From: Tupaia tana
Lineage: Eukaryota > Chordata > Mammalia > Scandentia > Tupaiidae
Assembly (NCBI GenBank): GCA_026018925.1
Contig: JAKSZU010000032.1
Coordinates: 310,001-374,000 of the forward strand
Direction of reading: 5' to 3'
Length of the DNA: 64,000 nucleotides
Below the pieces are notes generated by a model that was not told the DNA's origin, made no database searches, and was given only the letters and a program-made list of their open reading frames with translations. Each line of letters starts with the position of its first letter. The first letter of the stretch is position 1. Positions 39,937-53,535 of the stretch are shown in pieces. Both the position numbers and the translations under genes were made by a program.

Positions 39937-41784
39937 GCGGACACCTTAAGCTCAACCCCAACCCTAACCTGGACCTGAGGCTAAAACCAACCGTAACACT
40001 GAACCGAAAACTAACAGTAGCCCTAAACTTACTCCCTCAAACTAAGTTCCATCCTAACCTAACCTGAAGCCTAAATGAAACCATAGATCTAACCCTAACC
40101 ATAGGCGGACACCTTATGCTTAACCCCCACCCTAACCTGACCCTGACGCTTACTCCAACCGTAACACAGAACCGAAAACAAACAGTAGCCCTAAACTTAC
40201 TCCCTCAAACTAAGTTCAATCCTCACCTAACCTGAAGCCTAACTGAAACCATAGACCTAACCATAACCCTAGGCAGACACCTTAAGCTCAACCCCAACCC
40301 TAAAATGTCCCTGACACTAACTCCAACCATAACAGTTACCCGAAAACTAACAGTAGACCTAAACTTACTCCCTCAAACTAAGTTCAAACCTAATCTAACC
40401 TGAAGCCTAACTCAAACCATAGACCTAACCCTAACCCTAGGCGGACACCTGAAGCTCCACCCCAACCCTAACCTGACCCTGACGCTATCTCCAACCGTAA
40501 CACTGAACCGAAAACTAACAGTAGCCCTAAACTTACTCCCTCAAACTAAGTTCACACCTAACCTAACCTGAAGCCTAACTCAAACCACAGACATAACCCT
40601 AACCCTAGGCGGACACCTTAAGCTCAACCCCAATCCTAACCTGACCCTGACGCTAACTCCAACCATAACACTGAACCGAAAACTAACAGTAGCCCTAAAC
40701 TTACTCCCTCAAGCTAAGTTCAAACCTAACCTAACCTGAAGCCTAACTGAAACCATAGACCTAACCCTAACCCTAGGCGGACACCTTAAGCTCAACCCCA
40801 ACCCTAACCTGACCCTGACGCTAACTCCAACCATAACACTGAACCGACAACTAACAGTAGCCCTAAACTTACTCCCTCAAACTAAGTTCAAACCTAACCT
40901 AACCTGAAGCCTAACTCAAACCATAGACGTAACCCTAACCCTAGGCGGACACCTTAAGCTCAACCCCAACCCTAACCTGACCCTGACGCTAACTCCAACC
41001 ATAACACTGAACCGACAACTAACAGTAGCCCTAAACTTACTCCCTCAAACTAAGTTCAAACCTAACCTAACCTGAAGCCTAACTCAAACCACAGACCGAA
41101 CCCTAACCCTAGGCGGACACCTGAAGCTCCACCCCAAACCTAACCTGACCCTGACGCTATCTCCAACCGTAACACTGAACCGAAAACTAACAGTAGCCCT
41201 AAACTTACTCCCTCAAACTAAGTTCAAACCTAACCTAACCTGAAGCCTAACTCAAACCATAGACCTAACCCTAACCCTAGGCAGACACCTTAAGCTCCAC
41301 CCCAACCCTATCCTGGCCCTGACGCTAACTCCAACCATAACAGTTACCCGAAAACTAACAGTCGCCCTAAACTTACTCCCTCAAACTAAGTTCAAACCTA
41401 ACCTAACCTGAAGCGTATCTCAAACCATAGACCTAACCCTAACCCTAGGCGGACACCTTAAGCTCAACCCCAACCCTAACCTGACCCTGACGCTAACTCC
41501 AACCATAACAGTTACCCGAAAACTAACAGTCACCCTAAACTTACTCCCTCAAACTAAGTTCAAACATAACCTAACCTGAAGCCTAAATCAAACAATACAC
41601 CTAACCCTAAACCTAGGCGGACACCTCAAGCTCAACCCCAACCCTAACCTGACCCTGATGCTATCTCCAACCGTAACACTGAACCGAAAACTAACAATAG
41701 CCCTAAACTTACTCCCTCAAACTATGTTCAAATCTAAACAAACCTGAAGCCTAACTCAAACAATACACCTAACCCGAACCCTAG
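39937..41784 (+). repeat. 11-monomer tandem duplication, copy 2 (1,848 bp)
   Basis: It is almost identical to copy 1. The differences I noticed are few, such as A for T at 40,168 (CACAGAACC for CACTGAACC). The join near 39,916 fuses AAACAAACCTGAAGCC, normally followed by CAATACACCTAACCC, to CAATTCACCGAACCC. The near-identity makes it one of the youngest events in the window. Confidence 0.9.
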
Positions 41785-42619
41785 GCGGACACCTTAAGCT
41801 GAACCCTAACCCTAACCTGGACCTGAGGCTAAAACCAACCGTAACACTGAACCGAAAACTAACAGTAGCCCTAAACTTACTCCCTCAAACTAAGTTCCAT
41901 CCTAACCTAACCTGAAGCCTACATGAAACCATAGACCTAACCCTAACCCTAGGCGGACACCTTATGCTTAACCCCCACCCTAATCTTACCCTGACGCTTA
42001 CTCCAACCGTAACACTGAACCGAAAACAAACAGTAGCCCTAAACTTACTCCCTCAAACTAAGTTCAAACCTAACCTAACCTGAAGCCTAAATCAAACCAT
42101 ACACCTCACCCTAACCCTAGGCGGACACCTGAAGCTCAACCCCAACCCTAACCGGACCCTGACTCTTACTCCAACCGTAACACTGAACCGAAAACTAACA
42201 GTAGCCCTAAACTTACTCCCTCAAACTAAGTTGAATCCTCACCTAACCTGAAGCCTAACTGAAACCATAGACCTAACCCTAAGCCTAGGCGGACACCTTA
42301 AGCTCAACCACAACCCTAAAATGGCCGTGACGCTAACTCCCACCATAAAAGTTACCCGAAAACTAACAGTAGACCTAAACTTACTCCCTCAAACTAAGTT
42401 CAAACCTAACCTAACCTGAAGCCTAAATCAAACCATACACCTAACCCTAACCCTAGGCGGACACCTTAATCTCAACCCCAACCCTAACCTGACCCTCACG
42501 CTAAATCCAACCGTAACACTGAACCGAAAACTAACAGTAGCCCTAAACTTACTCCCTCAAACTACGTTCAAACCTAACCTAACCTGAAGCCTAACTCAAA
42601 CCATAGACCTAACACTAAC

Positions 42620-44600
42620 CCTAGGCGGACACCTTAAGCTCAACCCCAACCCTAACCTGACCCTGACGCTATCTCCAACCGTAACACTGAAACGAAAACT
42701 AACAGTAGCCCTAAACTTACTCCCTCAAACTAAGTCCAAACCTAACCTAACCTGAAGCCTAACTCAAACCATAGACCTAACCCTAACCCTAGGCGGACAC
42801 CTTAAGCTCAACCCCAACCCTAACATGGCCCTGACGCTAACTCCAACCATAACAGTTACCCGAAAACTAACAGTAGCCCTAAACTTACACCCTCAAACTA
42901 AGTTCAAACCTAACCTAACCTGAAGCCTAAATCAAACCATACACCTAACCCTAACCCTAGGCGGACAACTTAAGCTCAACCCCTACCCTAACCTGACCCT
43001 CATGCTAACTCCAACCGAAACACTGAAGCGAAAACTAACAGTAGCCCTAAACTTACTCCCTCAAACTAAGTTCAAACCTAACCTAACCTGAAGCCTAACT
43101 CTAACCATAGACCTAACCCTAACCCTAGGCGGACATCTGAAGCTCAACCCGAACCCTAACCTGACCCTGACACTATCTCCAACCGTAACACTGAACCGAA
43201 AACTAACAGTAGCCCTAAACTTACTCCCTCAAACTAAGTTCAAACCTAACCTAACCTGAAGCCTAACTCAAACTATATACCTAACCATAACCCTAGGCGG
43301 ACACCTTAAACTCCACCCCAACCCTAACCAGGCCCTGACGCTAACTCCAACCATAACAGTTACCCGAAAATTAACAGTAGACCTAAACTTACTCCCTCAA
43401 ACTAAGTTCAAACCTAACCTAACCTGAAGCCTAACTCAAACCATAGACCTAACCCTCACCCTAGGCGGACACCTTAAGCTCAACCCCAACCCTAACATGG
43501 CCCTGACGCTAACTCCAACCATAACAGTTACCCGAAAACTAACAGTCGCCCTAAACTTACTCCCTCAAACTAAGTTCAAATCTAAACTAACCTGAAGCCT
43601 AACTCAAACAATACACCGAACCCGAACCCTAGGCGGACACCTTAAGCTCAACCCTAACCCTAACCTGGACCTGAGGCTAAAACCAACCGTAACACTGAAC
43701 CGAAAACTAACAGTAGCCCTAAACTTACTCCCTCAAACTAAGTTCCATCCTAACCTAACCTGAAGCCTAAATGAAACCATAGACCTAACCCTAACCCTAG
43801 GCGGACACCTTAAGCTCAACCCCAACCCTAAAATGTCCCTGACACTAACTCCAACCATAACAGTTACCCGAAAACTAACAGTAGACCTAAACTTACTCCC
43901 TCAAACTAAGTTCAAACCTAACCTAACCTGAAGCCTAAATCAAACCATACACCTAACCCTAACCCTAGGCGGACACCTTAAGCTCAACCCCAACCCTAAC
44001 CTGACCCTCACGCTAACTACAACCATAACACTGAACCGAAAACTAACAGTAACCCTAAACTTACTCCCTCAAACTAAGTTCAAACCTAACCTAACATGAA
44101 GCCTAACTCAAACCATAGACCTAACCCTAACCCTAGGCGGACACCTAAAGCTCAACCCCAACCCTAACCTGACCCTGACTCTTACTCCAACCGTAACACT
44201 GAACCGAAAACTAACAGTAGCCCTAAACTTACTCCCTCAAGCTAAGATCAAACCTAACCTAACCTGAAGCCTAACTCAAACCATAGACCTAACCCTAACC
44301 CTAGGCGGACACCTTAAGCTCAACCCCAACCCTAACCTGACCCTCACGCTATCTCCAACCGTAATACTGAACCGAAAACTAAAAGTAGCCCTAAACTTAC
44401 CTCCTCAAACTAAGTTCAATCCTAACCTAACCTGAAGCCTAAATGAAACCATAGACCTAACACTAACCCTAGGCGGAAACCTTAAGCTTAACCCCAACCC
44501 TAACCTGACCCTCACGGTAACTCCAACCGTACCACTGAACCGAAAACTAACAGTAACCCTAAACTTACTCCCTCAAATTAAGTTCAAACCTAACCTAACC
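42620..44600 (+). repeat. Mixed satellite stretch with copies of upstream segments
   Basis: Units around 42.96 kb repeat the GCGGACAACTTAAG unit (33 monomers from 37,417). CCTAACCAGGCCC at 43,327 matches 36,271 at exactly 7,056 bp. The remainder holds the GGACCTGAGG cassette near 43.67 kb, a CTAAAATGTCCC unit and a GTAATACTG unit. No non-satellite sequence is seen. Confidence 0.78.
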
Positions 44601-44609
44601 TGAAGCCTA

Positions 44610-45330
44610 ACTAAAACCATAGACCTAACCCGAACCCTAGGCGGACACGTGAAGCTAAACCCCAACCCTAACCTGACCCTGACGCTATCTCCAACCGTAA
44701 CACTCAACCGAAAACAAACAGTAGCCCTAAACTTACTCCATCAAGCTAAGTTCAAACTTAACCTAACCTGAAGCCTAACTCAAACCATAGACCTAACCCT
44801 AACCCTACGCGGACACCTGAAGCTCAACCCCAACCCTAACCTGATCCTGACTCTTACTCCAACTGTAACACTGAACCGAAAACTAACAGTAGCCCTAAAC
44901 TTACTCCCTCAAACTAAGTTCAAACCTAACCTAACCTGAAGCCTAACTCAAACCATAGACCTAACCCTAACCCTAGGCGGACACCTGAAGCTCAACCCCA
45001 ACCCTAACCTGACCCTGACTTTATCTCCAAACGTAACACTGAACCGAAAACTAACAGTAGCCCTAAACTTACTCCCTCAAACTAAGTTCAAACCTAACCT
45101 AACCTGAAGCCTAACTCAAACTTTATACCTAACCCTAACCCTGGGCGGACATCTTAAGCTCCACCCCAGCCCTAACCTGGCCCTGACGCTAACTCCAACC
45201 ATAACAGTTACCCGAAAACTAACAGTAGACCTAAACTTATTCCCTCAAGCTAAGTTCAAACCTAACCTAACCTGAAGCGTATCTCAAACCATAGACCTAA
45301 CCCTAACCCTAGGCGGACACCTTACGCTCA
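44610..45330 (+). repeat. 18-monomer offset block, copy 1
   Basis: It matches 47,632-48,350 at an offset of 3,022 bp (18 monomers minus 2), and 52.17-52.88 kb further on. Shared markers are CTAACCCGAACCC, GTAACACTCAACC, CAAACTTAACC, CTACGCGG, GACTTTATCTCC, and CACCCCAGCCC. Confidence 0.78.
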
Positions 45331-46819
45331 ACCCCAAAACTAACCTGACCCTCACGCTAACTCCAACCGTAACACTGAACCGAAAACTAACAGTAACCCT
45401 AAACTTACTCCCTCAAACTAAGTTCAAACCTAACCTAACCTGAAGCCTAACTCAAACCATAGACCTAACCCTAACCCTAGGCGGACACCTTAAGCTCAAC
45501 CCCAACCCTAACCTGACCCTCACGCTATCTCCAACCGTAATACTGAACCGAAAACTAACAGTAGCCCTAAACTTACTTCCTCAAACTAAGTCAATCCTAA
45601 CCTAACCTGAAGCCTAAATGAAACCATAGACCTAACACTAACCCTAGGCGGAAACCTTAAGCTTAACCCCAACGCGAACCTGACCCTCACGGTAAATCCA
45701 ACCGTACCACTGAACCGAAAACTAACAGTAACCCTAAACTTACTCCCTCAAACTAAGTTCAAACCTAACCTAACCTGAAGCCTAACTCAAACCATAGACC
45801 TAACCCTAACCCTAGGCGGACACATGAAGCTAAACCCCAACCCTAACCTGTCCCTGACGCTATCTCCAACCGTAACACTGAACCGAAAACAAACAGTAGC
45901 CCTAAACTTACTCCCTCAAGCTAAGTTCAAACCTAAGCTAACCTGAAGCCTAACTCAAACCATAGACCTAACCCTAACCCTAGGCGGACACCTGAAGCTC
46001 AACCCCAACCCTAACCTGATCCTGACTCTTACTCCAACTGTAACACTGAACCGAAAACTAACAGTACCCCTCAACTTACTCCCTCAAACTAAGTTCAATC
46101 CTAACCTAACCTGAAGCCTAACTGAAACCATAGACCTAACCCTAACCCTAGGCGGACACCTTAAGCTCAACCCCTACCCTAACCTGACCCTCACGCTAAC
46201 TCCAACCGAAACACTGAACCGAAAACTAACAGTAGCCCTAAACTTACTCCCTCAAACTAAGTTCAAACCTAACCTAACCTGAAGCCTAACTCAAACCATA
46301 GACCTAACCCTAACCCTAGGCGGACACCTGAAGCTCAACCCGAACCCTAACCTGACCCTGACTCTATCTCCAACCGTAACACTGAACCGAAAACTAACAG
46401 TAGCCCTAAACTTACGCCCTCAAACTAAGTTCAAACCTAACCTAACCTGAAGCCTAACTCAAACTATATACCTAACCATAACCCTAGGCAGACACCTTAA
46501 ACTCCACCTCAACCCTAACCTGGCCCTGATGCTAACTCCAACCATAACAGTTACCCGAAAACTAACAGTAGACCTAAACTTACTCCCTCAAACTAAGTTC
46601 AAACCTAACCTAACCTGAAGCCTAACTCAAACCATAGACCTAACCCTAACCCTAGGCGGACACCTTAAGCTCAACCCCAACCCTAACATGGCCCTGACGC
46701 TAACTCCAACCATAACAGTTACCCGAAAACTAACAGTCGCCCTAAACTTACTCCCTCAAACTAAGTTCAAATCTAAACTAACCTGAAGCCTAACTCAAAC
46801 AATACACCGAACCCGAACC

Positions 46820-48680
46820 CTAGGCGGACACCTTAAGCTCAACCCCAATCCTAACCTGACCCTGACGCTAACTCCAACCGTAACACTGAACCGAAAACAG
46901 ACAGTAGCCCTAAACTTACTCCCTTAAACTAAGTTCAAACCTAACATAACCTGAAGCCTAACTCAAACCATAGACCTAACCCTAACCCTAGGCGGACACC
47001 TGAAGCTCAACCCCAACCCTAACCTGACCCTGACGCTATCTCCAACCGTAACACTGAACCAAAACTAACAGTAGCCCTAAACTTACTCCCTCAAACTATG
47101 TTCAAACCTAACCTAACCTGAAGCCTAAATCAAACCATACACCTAACCCTAACCCTAGGCGGACAGCTTAAGCTCAACCCCAAACCTAACCTGACCCTGA
47201 CGCTTACTCCAACCCTAACAGTTAACCGAAAACTAACAGTAGCCCTAAACTTACTCCCTCAAACTAAATTCTATCCTAACCTTACCTGAAGCGATAATCA
47301 AACCATACACCTAACCCTAACCCTAGGCGGACACCTGAAGCTCAACCCCAACCCTAACCTGACCCTCACGCTAACTCCAACCGTAACACTGAACCGAAAA
47401 CTAACAGTAGCCCTGAACTTACTCCCTCAAAATAAGTTCAATCCTTACCTAAACTGAAGCCTAAGTGAAACCATAGACCTAACCCTAACCCTAGTCTGAC
47501 ACCTTATGCTTAACCCCCACCTTAACCTGACCCTGACGCTTACTCCAACCGTAACACTGAACCGAAAACAAACAGTAGCCCTAAACTTACTCCCTCAAAC
47601 TAAGTTCAAACCTAACCTAACCTGAAGCCTAACTCAAACCATAGACCTAACCCGAACCCTAGGCGGACACATGAAGCTAAACCCCAACCCTAACCTGACC
47701 CTGACGCTATCTCCAACCGTAACACTCAACCGAAAACAAACAGTAGCCCTAAACTTACTCCCTCAAGCTAAGTTCAAACTTAACCTAACCTGAAGCCTAA
47801 CGCAAACCATAGACCTAACCCTAACCCTACGCGGACACCTGAAGCTCAACCCCAACCCTAACCTGATCCTGACTCTTACTCCAACTGTAACACTGAACCG
47901 AAAACTAACAGTAGCCCTAAACTTACTCCCTCAAACTAAGTTCAAACCTAACCTAACCTGAAGCCTAACTCAAACCATAGACCTAACCCTAACCCTAGGC
48001 GGACACCTGAAGCTCAACCCCAACCCTAACCTGACCCTGACTTTATCTCCAAACGTAACACTGAACCGAAAACTAACAGTAGCCCTAAACTTACTCCCTC
48101 AAACTAAGTTCAAACCTAACCTAACCTGAAGCCTAACTCAAACTATATACCTAACCCTAACCCTGGGCGGACACCTTAAGCTCCACCCCAGCCCTAACCT
48201 GGCCCTGACGCTAACTCCAACCATAACAGTTACCCGAAAACTAACAGTAGACCTAAACTTACTCCCTCAAGCTAAGTTCAAACCTAACCTAACCTGAAGC
48301 GTATCTCAAACCATAGACCTAACCCTAACCCTAGGCGGACACCTTAAGCTCAACCCCAAACCTAACCTGACCCTGACGCTAACTCCAACCATAACAGTTA
48401 CCCGAAAACTAACAGTCGCCCTAAACTTACTCCCTCAAACTAAGTTCAAATCTAAACTAACCTGAAGCCTAACTCAAACAATACACCGAACCCGAACCCT
48501 AGGCGGACACCTTAAGCTCAACCCCAACCCTAACCTGGACCTGAGGCTAAAACCAACCTTAACACTGAACAAAAAACTAACAGTAGCCCTAAACTTACTC
48601 CCTCAAACTAAGTTCCATCCTAACCTAACCTGAAGCCTAACTGAAACCATAGACCTAACCCTAACCCTAGGCGGACACCT
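46820..48680 (+). repeat. 27-monomer offset block, copy 1 (11 monomers)
   Basis: GAAAACAGACAG at about 46,898 recurs at 51,431, an offset of 4,533 bp (27 x 168 minus 3). The 3-bp deficit is explained by loss of ATA near 49,826 (AACCAGACC for AACCATAGACC). Shared rarities are CTCCCTTAAAC, CTGAACCAAAACTAAC, GGACAGCTTAAG, AAGCGATAATC, CCCTCAAAATAAG, and CCCTAGTCTGACACC. Confidence 0.85.
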
Positions 48681-50289
48681 TAAGCTCATCCCCAAACCTA
48701 ACCTGACCCTGACGCTATCTCCAACCGTAACACTGAACCGAAAACTAACAGTAGCCCTAAACTTACTCCCTCAAACTAAGTCCAAACCTAACCTAACCTG
48801 AAGCCTAACTCAAACCATAGACCTAACCCTAACCCTAGGGGGACACCTCAAGCTCAACCCCAACCCTAACATGGCCCTGACGCTAACTCCAACCATAACA
48901 GTTACCCGAAAACTAACAGTAGCCCTAAACTTACACCCTCAAACTAAGTTCAAACCTAACCTAACCTGAAGCCTAAATCAAACCATACACCTAACCCTAA
49001 CCCTAGGCGGACAACTTAAGTTCAACCCCTACCCTAACCTGACCCTCACGCTAACTCCAACCGAAACACTGAACCGAAAACTAACAGTAGCCCTAAACTT
49101 ACTCCCTCAAACTAAGTTCAAACCTAACCTAACCTGAAGCCTAACTCAAACCATAGATCTAACCCTAACCCTAGGCGGACACCTGAAGCTCAACCCGAAC
49201 CCTAACCTGACCCTGACTCTATCTCCAACCGTAACACTGAACCGAAAACTAACAGTAGCCCTAAACTTACTCCCTCAAACTAAGTTCAAACCTAACCTAA
49301 CCTGAAGCCTAACTCAAACTATATACCTAACCATAACCCTAGGCAGACACCTTAAACTCCACCTCAATCCTAACCTGGCCCTGATGCTAACCCCAACCAT
49401 AACAGTTACCCAAAAACTAACAGTCGCCCTAAACTTACTCCCTCAAACTAAGTTCAAATCTAAACTAACCTGAAGCCTAACTCAAACAATACACCGAACC
49501 CGAACCCAAGGCGGACACCTTAAGCTCAACCCCAACCCTAACCTGGACCTGAGGCTAAAACCAACCGTAACACTGAACCGAAAACTAACAGTAGCCCTAA
49601 ACTTACTCCCTCAAACTAAGTTCCATCCTAACCTAACCTGAAGCCTAAATGAAACCATAGACCTCACCCTAACCCTGGGCGGACACCTTATGCTTAACCC
49701 CCACCCTAACCTGACCCTGACGCTTACTCCAACCGTAACACTGAACCGAAAACAAACAGTAGCCCTAAACTTACTCCCTCAAGCTAAGTTCAAACCTAAC
49801 CTATCCTGAAGCCTAACTCAAACCAGACCTAACCCTAACCCTAGGCGGACACCTTAAGCTCAACCCCAACCCTAACCTGACCCTCAAGCTATCTACAACC
49901 GTAATACTGAACCGAAAACTAACAGTAGCCCTAAACTTACTCCCTCAAACTAAGTTCAATCCTAACCTAACCTGAAGCCTAAATGAAACCATAGACCTAA
50001 CACTAACCCTAGGCGGAAACCTTAAGCTTAACCCCAACCCTAACCTGACCCTCACGGTAACTCCAACCGTATCACAGAACCGAAAACTAACAGTAACCCT
50101 AAACTTACTCCCTCAAACTAAGTTCAAACCTAACCTAACCTGAAGCCTAACTCAAACCATAGACCTAACCCTAACCCTAGGCGGACACATGAAGCTAAAC
50201 CCCAACCCTAACCTGACCCTGACGCAATCTCCAACCGTAACACTGAACCGAAAACAAACAGTAGCCCTAAACTTACTCCCTCAAGCTAA

Positions 50290-51354
50290 GTTCAAACTTA
50301 ACCTAACCTGAAGCCTAACTCAAACCATAGACCTAACCCTAAACCTACGCGGACACCTGAAGCTCAACCCCAACCCTAACCTGACCCTGACTTTATCTCC
50401 AAACGTAACACTGAACCGAAAACTAACAGTAGCCCTAAACTTACTCCCTCAAACTAAGTTCAAACCTAACCTAACCTGAAGCCTAACTCAAACTATATAC
50501 CTAACCCTAACCCTGGGCGGACACCTTAAGCTCAACCCCAACCCTAACCTGGCCCTGACGCTAACTCCAACCATAACAGTTACCCGAAAACTAACAGTAG
50601 ACCTAAACTTACTCCCTCAAGCTAAGTTCAAACCTAACCTAACCTGAAGCGTATCTCAAACCATAGACCTAACCCTAACCCTAGGCGGACACCTTAAGCT
50701 CAACCCCAAACCTAACCTGACCCTGACGCTAACTCCAACCATAACAGTTACCCGAAAACTAACAGTCGCCCTAAACTTACTCCCTCAAACTAAGTTCAAA
50801 TCTAAACTAACCTGAAGCCTAACTCAAACAATACAACGAACCCGAACCCTAGGCGGACACCTTATGCTCAACCCGAACCCTAACCTGGACCTGAGGCTAA
50901 AACCAACCTTAACACTGAACCGAAAACTAACAGTAGCCCTAAACTTACTCCCTCAAACTAAGTTCCATCCTAACCAAACCTGAAGTCTAACTGAAACCAT
51001 AGACCTAACCCTAACCCTAGGCGGACACCTTAAGCTCAACCCCAACCCTAAAATGTCCCTGACACTAACTCCAACCATAACAGTTACCCGAAAACTAACA
51101 GTAGACCTAAACTTACTCCCTCAAACTAAGTTCCAACCTAACCTAACCTGAAGCCTAAATCAAACCATACACCTAACCCTAACCCTAGGCGGACACCTTA
51201 AGTTCAACCCCAACCCTAACCTGACCCTCACGCTAACTACAACCATAACACTGAACCGAAAATTAACAGTAACCCTAAACTTACTCCCTCAAACTAAGTT
51301 CAAACCTAACCTAACATGAAGCCTGTCTCAAACCATAGACATAACCCGAACCCT
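50290..51354 (+). repeat. 13-monomer offset block, copy 1
   Basis: ATACAACGAACCCG at about 50,831 recurs at 53,014, 2,183 bp away (13 x 168 minus 1). The missing base is the G lost in CTGAACCAAAACTAAC near 51,591. The block includes CCTAACCAAACCTGAAGTC, TTCCAACCTAACC, and CATGAAGCCTGTCTC, all repeated in 52,473-53,536. Confidence 0.82.
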
Positions 51355-53215
51355 AGGCGGACACCTTAAGCTCAACCCCAATCCTAACCTGACCCTGACG
51401 CTAACTCCAACCGTAACACTGAACCGAAAACAGACAGTAGCCCTAAACTTACTCCCTTAAACTAAGTTCAAACCTAACATAACCTGAAGCCTAACTCAAA
51501 CCATAGACCTAACCCTAACCCTAGGCGGACACCTGAAGCTCAACCCCAACCCTAACCTGACCCTGACGCTATCTCCAACCGTAACACTGAACCAAAACTA
51601 ACAGTAGCCCTAAACTTACTCCCTCAAACTATGTTCAAACCTAACCTAACCTGAAGCCTAAATCAAACCATTCACCTAACCCTAACCCTAGGCGGACAGC
51701 TTAAGCTCAACCCCAAACCTAACCTGACCCTGACGCTTACTCCAACCCTAACAGTTAACCGAAAACTAACAGTAGCCCTAAACTTACTCCCTCAAACTAA
51801 AATCTATCCTAACCTTACCTGAAGCGATAATCAAACCATACACCTAACCCTAACCCTAGGCGGACACCTGAAGCTCAACCCCAACCCTAACCTGACCCTC
51901 ACGCTAACTCCAACCGTAACACTGAACCGAAAACTAACAGTAGCCCTGAACTTACTCCCTCAAAATAAGTTCAATCCTTACCTAACCTGAAGCCGAAGTG
52001 AAACCATAGACCTAACCCTAACCCTAGTCTGACACCTTATGCTTAACCCCCACCTTAACCTGACCCTGACGCTTACTCCAACCGTAACACTGAACCGAAA
52101 ACAAACAGTAGCCCTAAACTTACTCCCTCAAACTAAGTTCAAACCTAACCTAACCTGAAGCCTAACTCAAACCATAGACCTAACCCGAACCCTAGGCGGA
52201 CACATGAAGCTAAACCCCAACCCTAACCTGACCCTGACGCTATCTCCAACCGTAACACTCAACCGAAAACAAACAGTAGCCCTAAACTTACTCCCTCAAG
52301 CTAAGTTCAAACTTAACCTAACCTGAAGCCTAACTCAAACCATAGACCTAACCCTAACCCTACGCGGACACCTGAAGCTCAACCCCAACCCTAACCTGAT
52401 CCTGACTCTTACTCCAACTGTAACACTGAACCGAAAACTAACAGTAGCCCTAAACTTACTCCCTCAAACTAAGTTCAAACCTAACATAACCTGAAGCCTA
52501 ACTCAAACCATAGACCTAACCCTAACCCTAGGCGGACACCTGAAGCTCAACCCCAACCCTAACCTGACCCTGACTTTATCTCCAAACGTAACACTGAACC
52601 GAAAACTAACAGTAGCCCTAAACTTACTCCCTCAAACTAAGTTCAAACCTAACCTAACCTGAAGCCTAACTCAAACTATATACCTAACCCTAACCCTGGG
52701 CGGACACCTTAAGCTCCACCCCAGCCCTAACCTGGCCCTGACGCTAACTCCAACCATAACAGTTACCCGAAAACTAACAGTAGACCTAAACTTACTCCCT
52801 CAATCTAAGTTCAAACCTAACCTAACCTGAAGCGTATCTCAAACCATAGACCTAACCCTAACCCTAGGCGGACACCTTAAGCTCAACCCCAAACCTAACC
52901 TGACCCTGACGCTAACTCCAACCATAACAGTTACCCGAAAACTAACAGTCGCCCTAAACTTACTCCCTCAAACTAAGTTCAAATCTAAACTAACCTGAAG
53001 CCTAACTCAAACAATACAACGAACCCGAACCCTAGGCGGACACCTTAAGCTCAACCCGAACCCTAACCTGGACCTGAGGCTAAAACCAACCTTAACACTG
53101 AACCGAAAACTAACAGTAGCCCTAAACTTACTCCCTCAAACTAAGTTCCATCCTAACCAAACCTGAAGTCTAACTGAAACCATAGACCTAACCCTAACCC
53201 TAGGCGGACACCTTA
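51355..53215 (+). repeat. 27-monomer offset block, copy 2
   Basis: It repeats 46,820-48,680 with few changes, such as CCCTCAATCTAAG near 52,800 and ATACAACG near 53,014. Its last part is shared instead with 50.3-51.3 kb (offset 2,183 bp), so the copy is a patchwork of two donors. Confidence 0.83.
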
Positions 53216-53535
53216 AGCTCAACCCCAACCCTAAAATGTCCCTGACACTAACTCCAACCATAACAGTTACCCGAAAACTAACAGTAGACCTAAACTTACT
53301 CCCTCAAACTAAGTTCCAACCTAACCTAACCTGAAGCCTAAATCAAACCATACACCTAACCCTAACCCTAGGCGGACACCTTAAGTTCAACCCCAACCCT
53401 AACCTGACCCTCACGCTAACTACAACCATAACACTGAACCGAAAACTAACAGTAACCCTAAACTTACTCCCTCAAACTAAGTTCAAACCTAACCTAACAT
53501 GAAGCCTGTCTCAAACCATAGACATAACCCGAACC

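Larger units (their letters stand above)
37396..42619 (+). repeat. 42-monomer higher-order repeat, copy 2, expanded by 11 monomers
   Basis: It matches 30,340-33,715 at +7,056 bp before the internal duplication and at +8,904 bp after it (GCTGAACCC unit landmark at 32,881 and 41,785). The difference is 1,848 bp, or 11 monomers. This gives an order of events: the long repeat first, the 11-mer expansion second. Confidence 0.88.
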
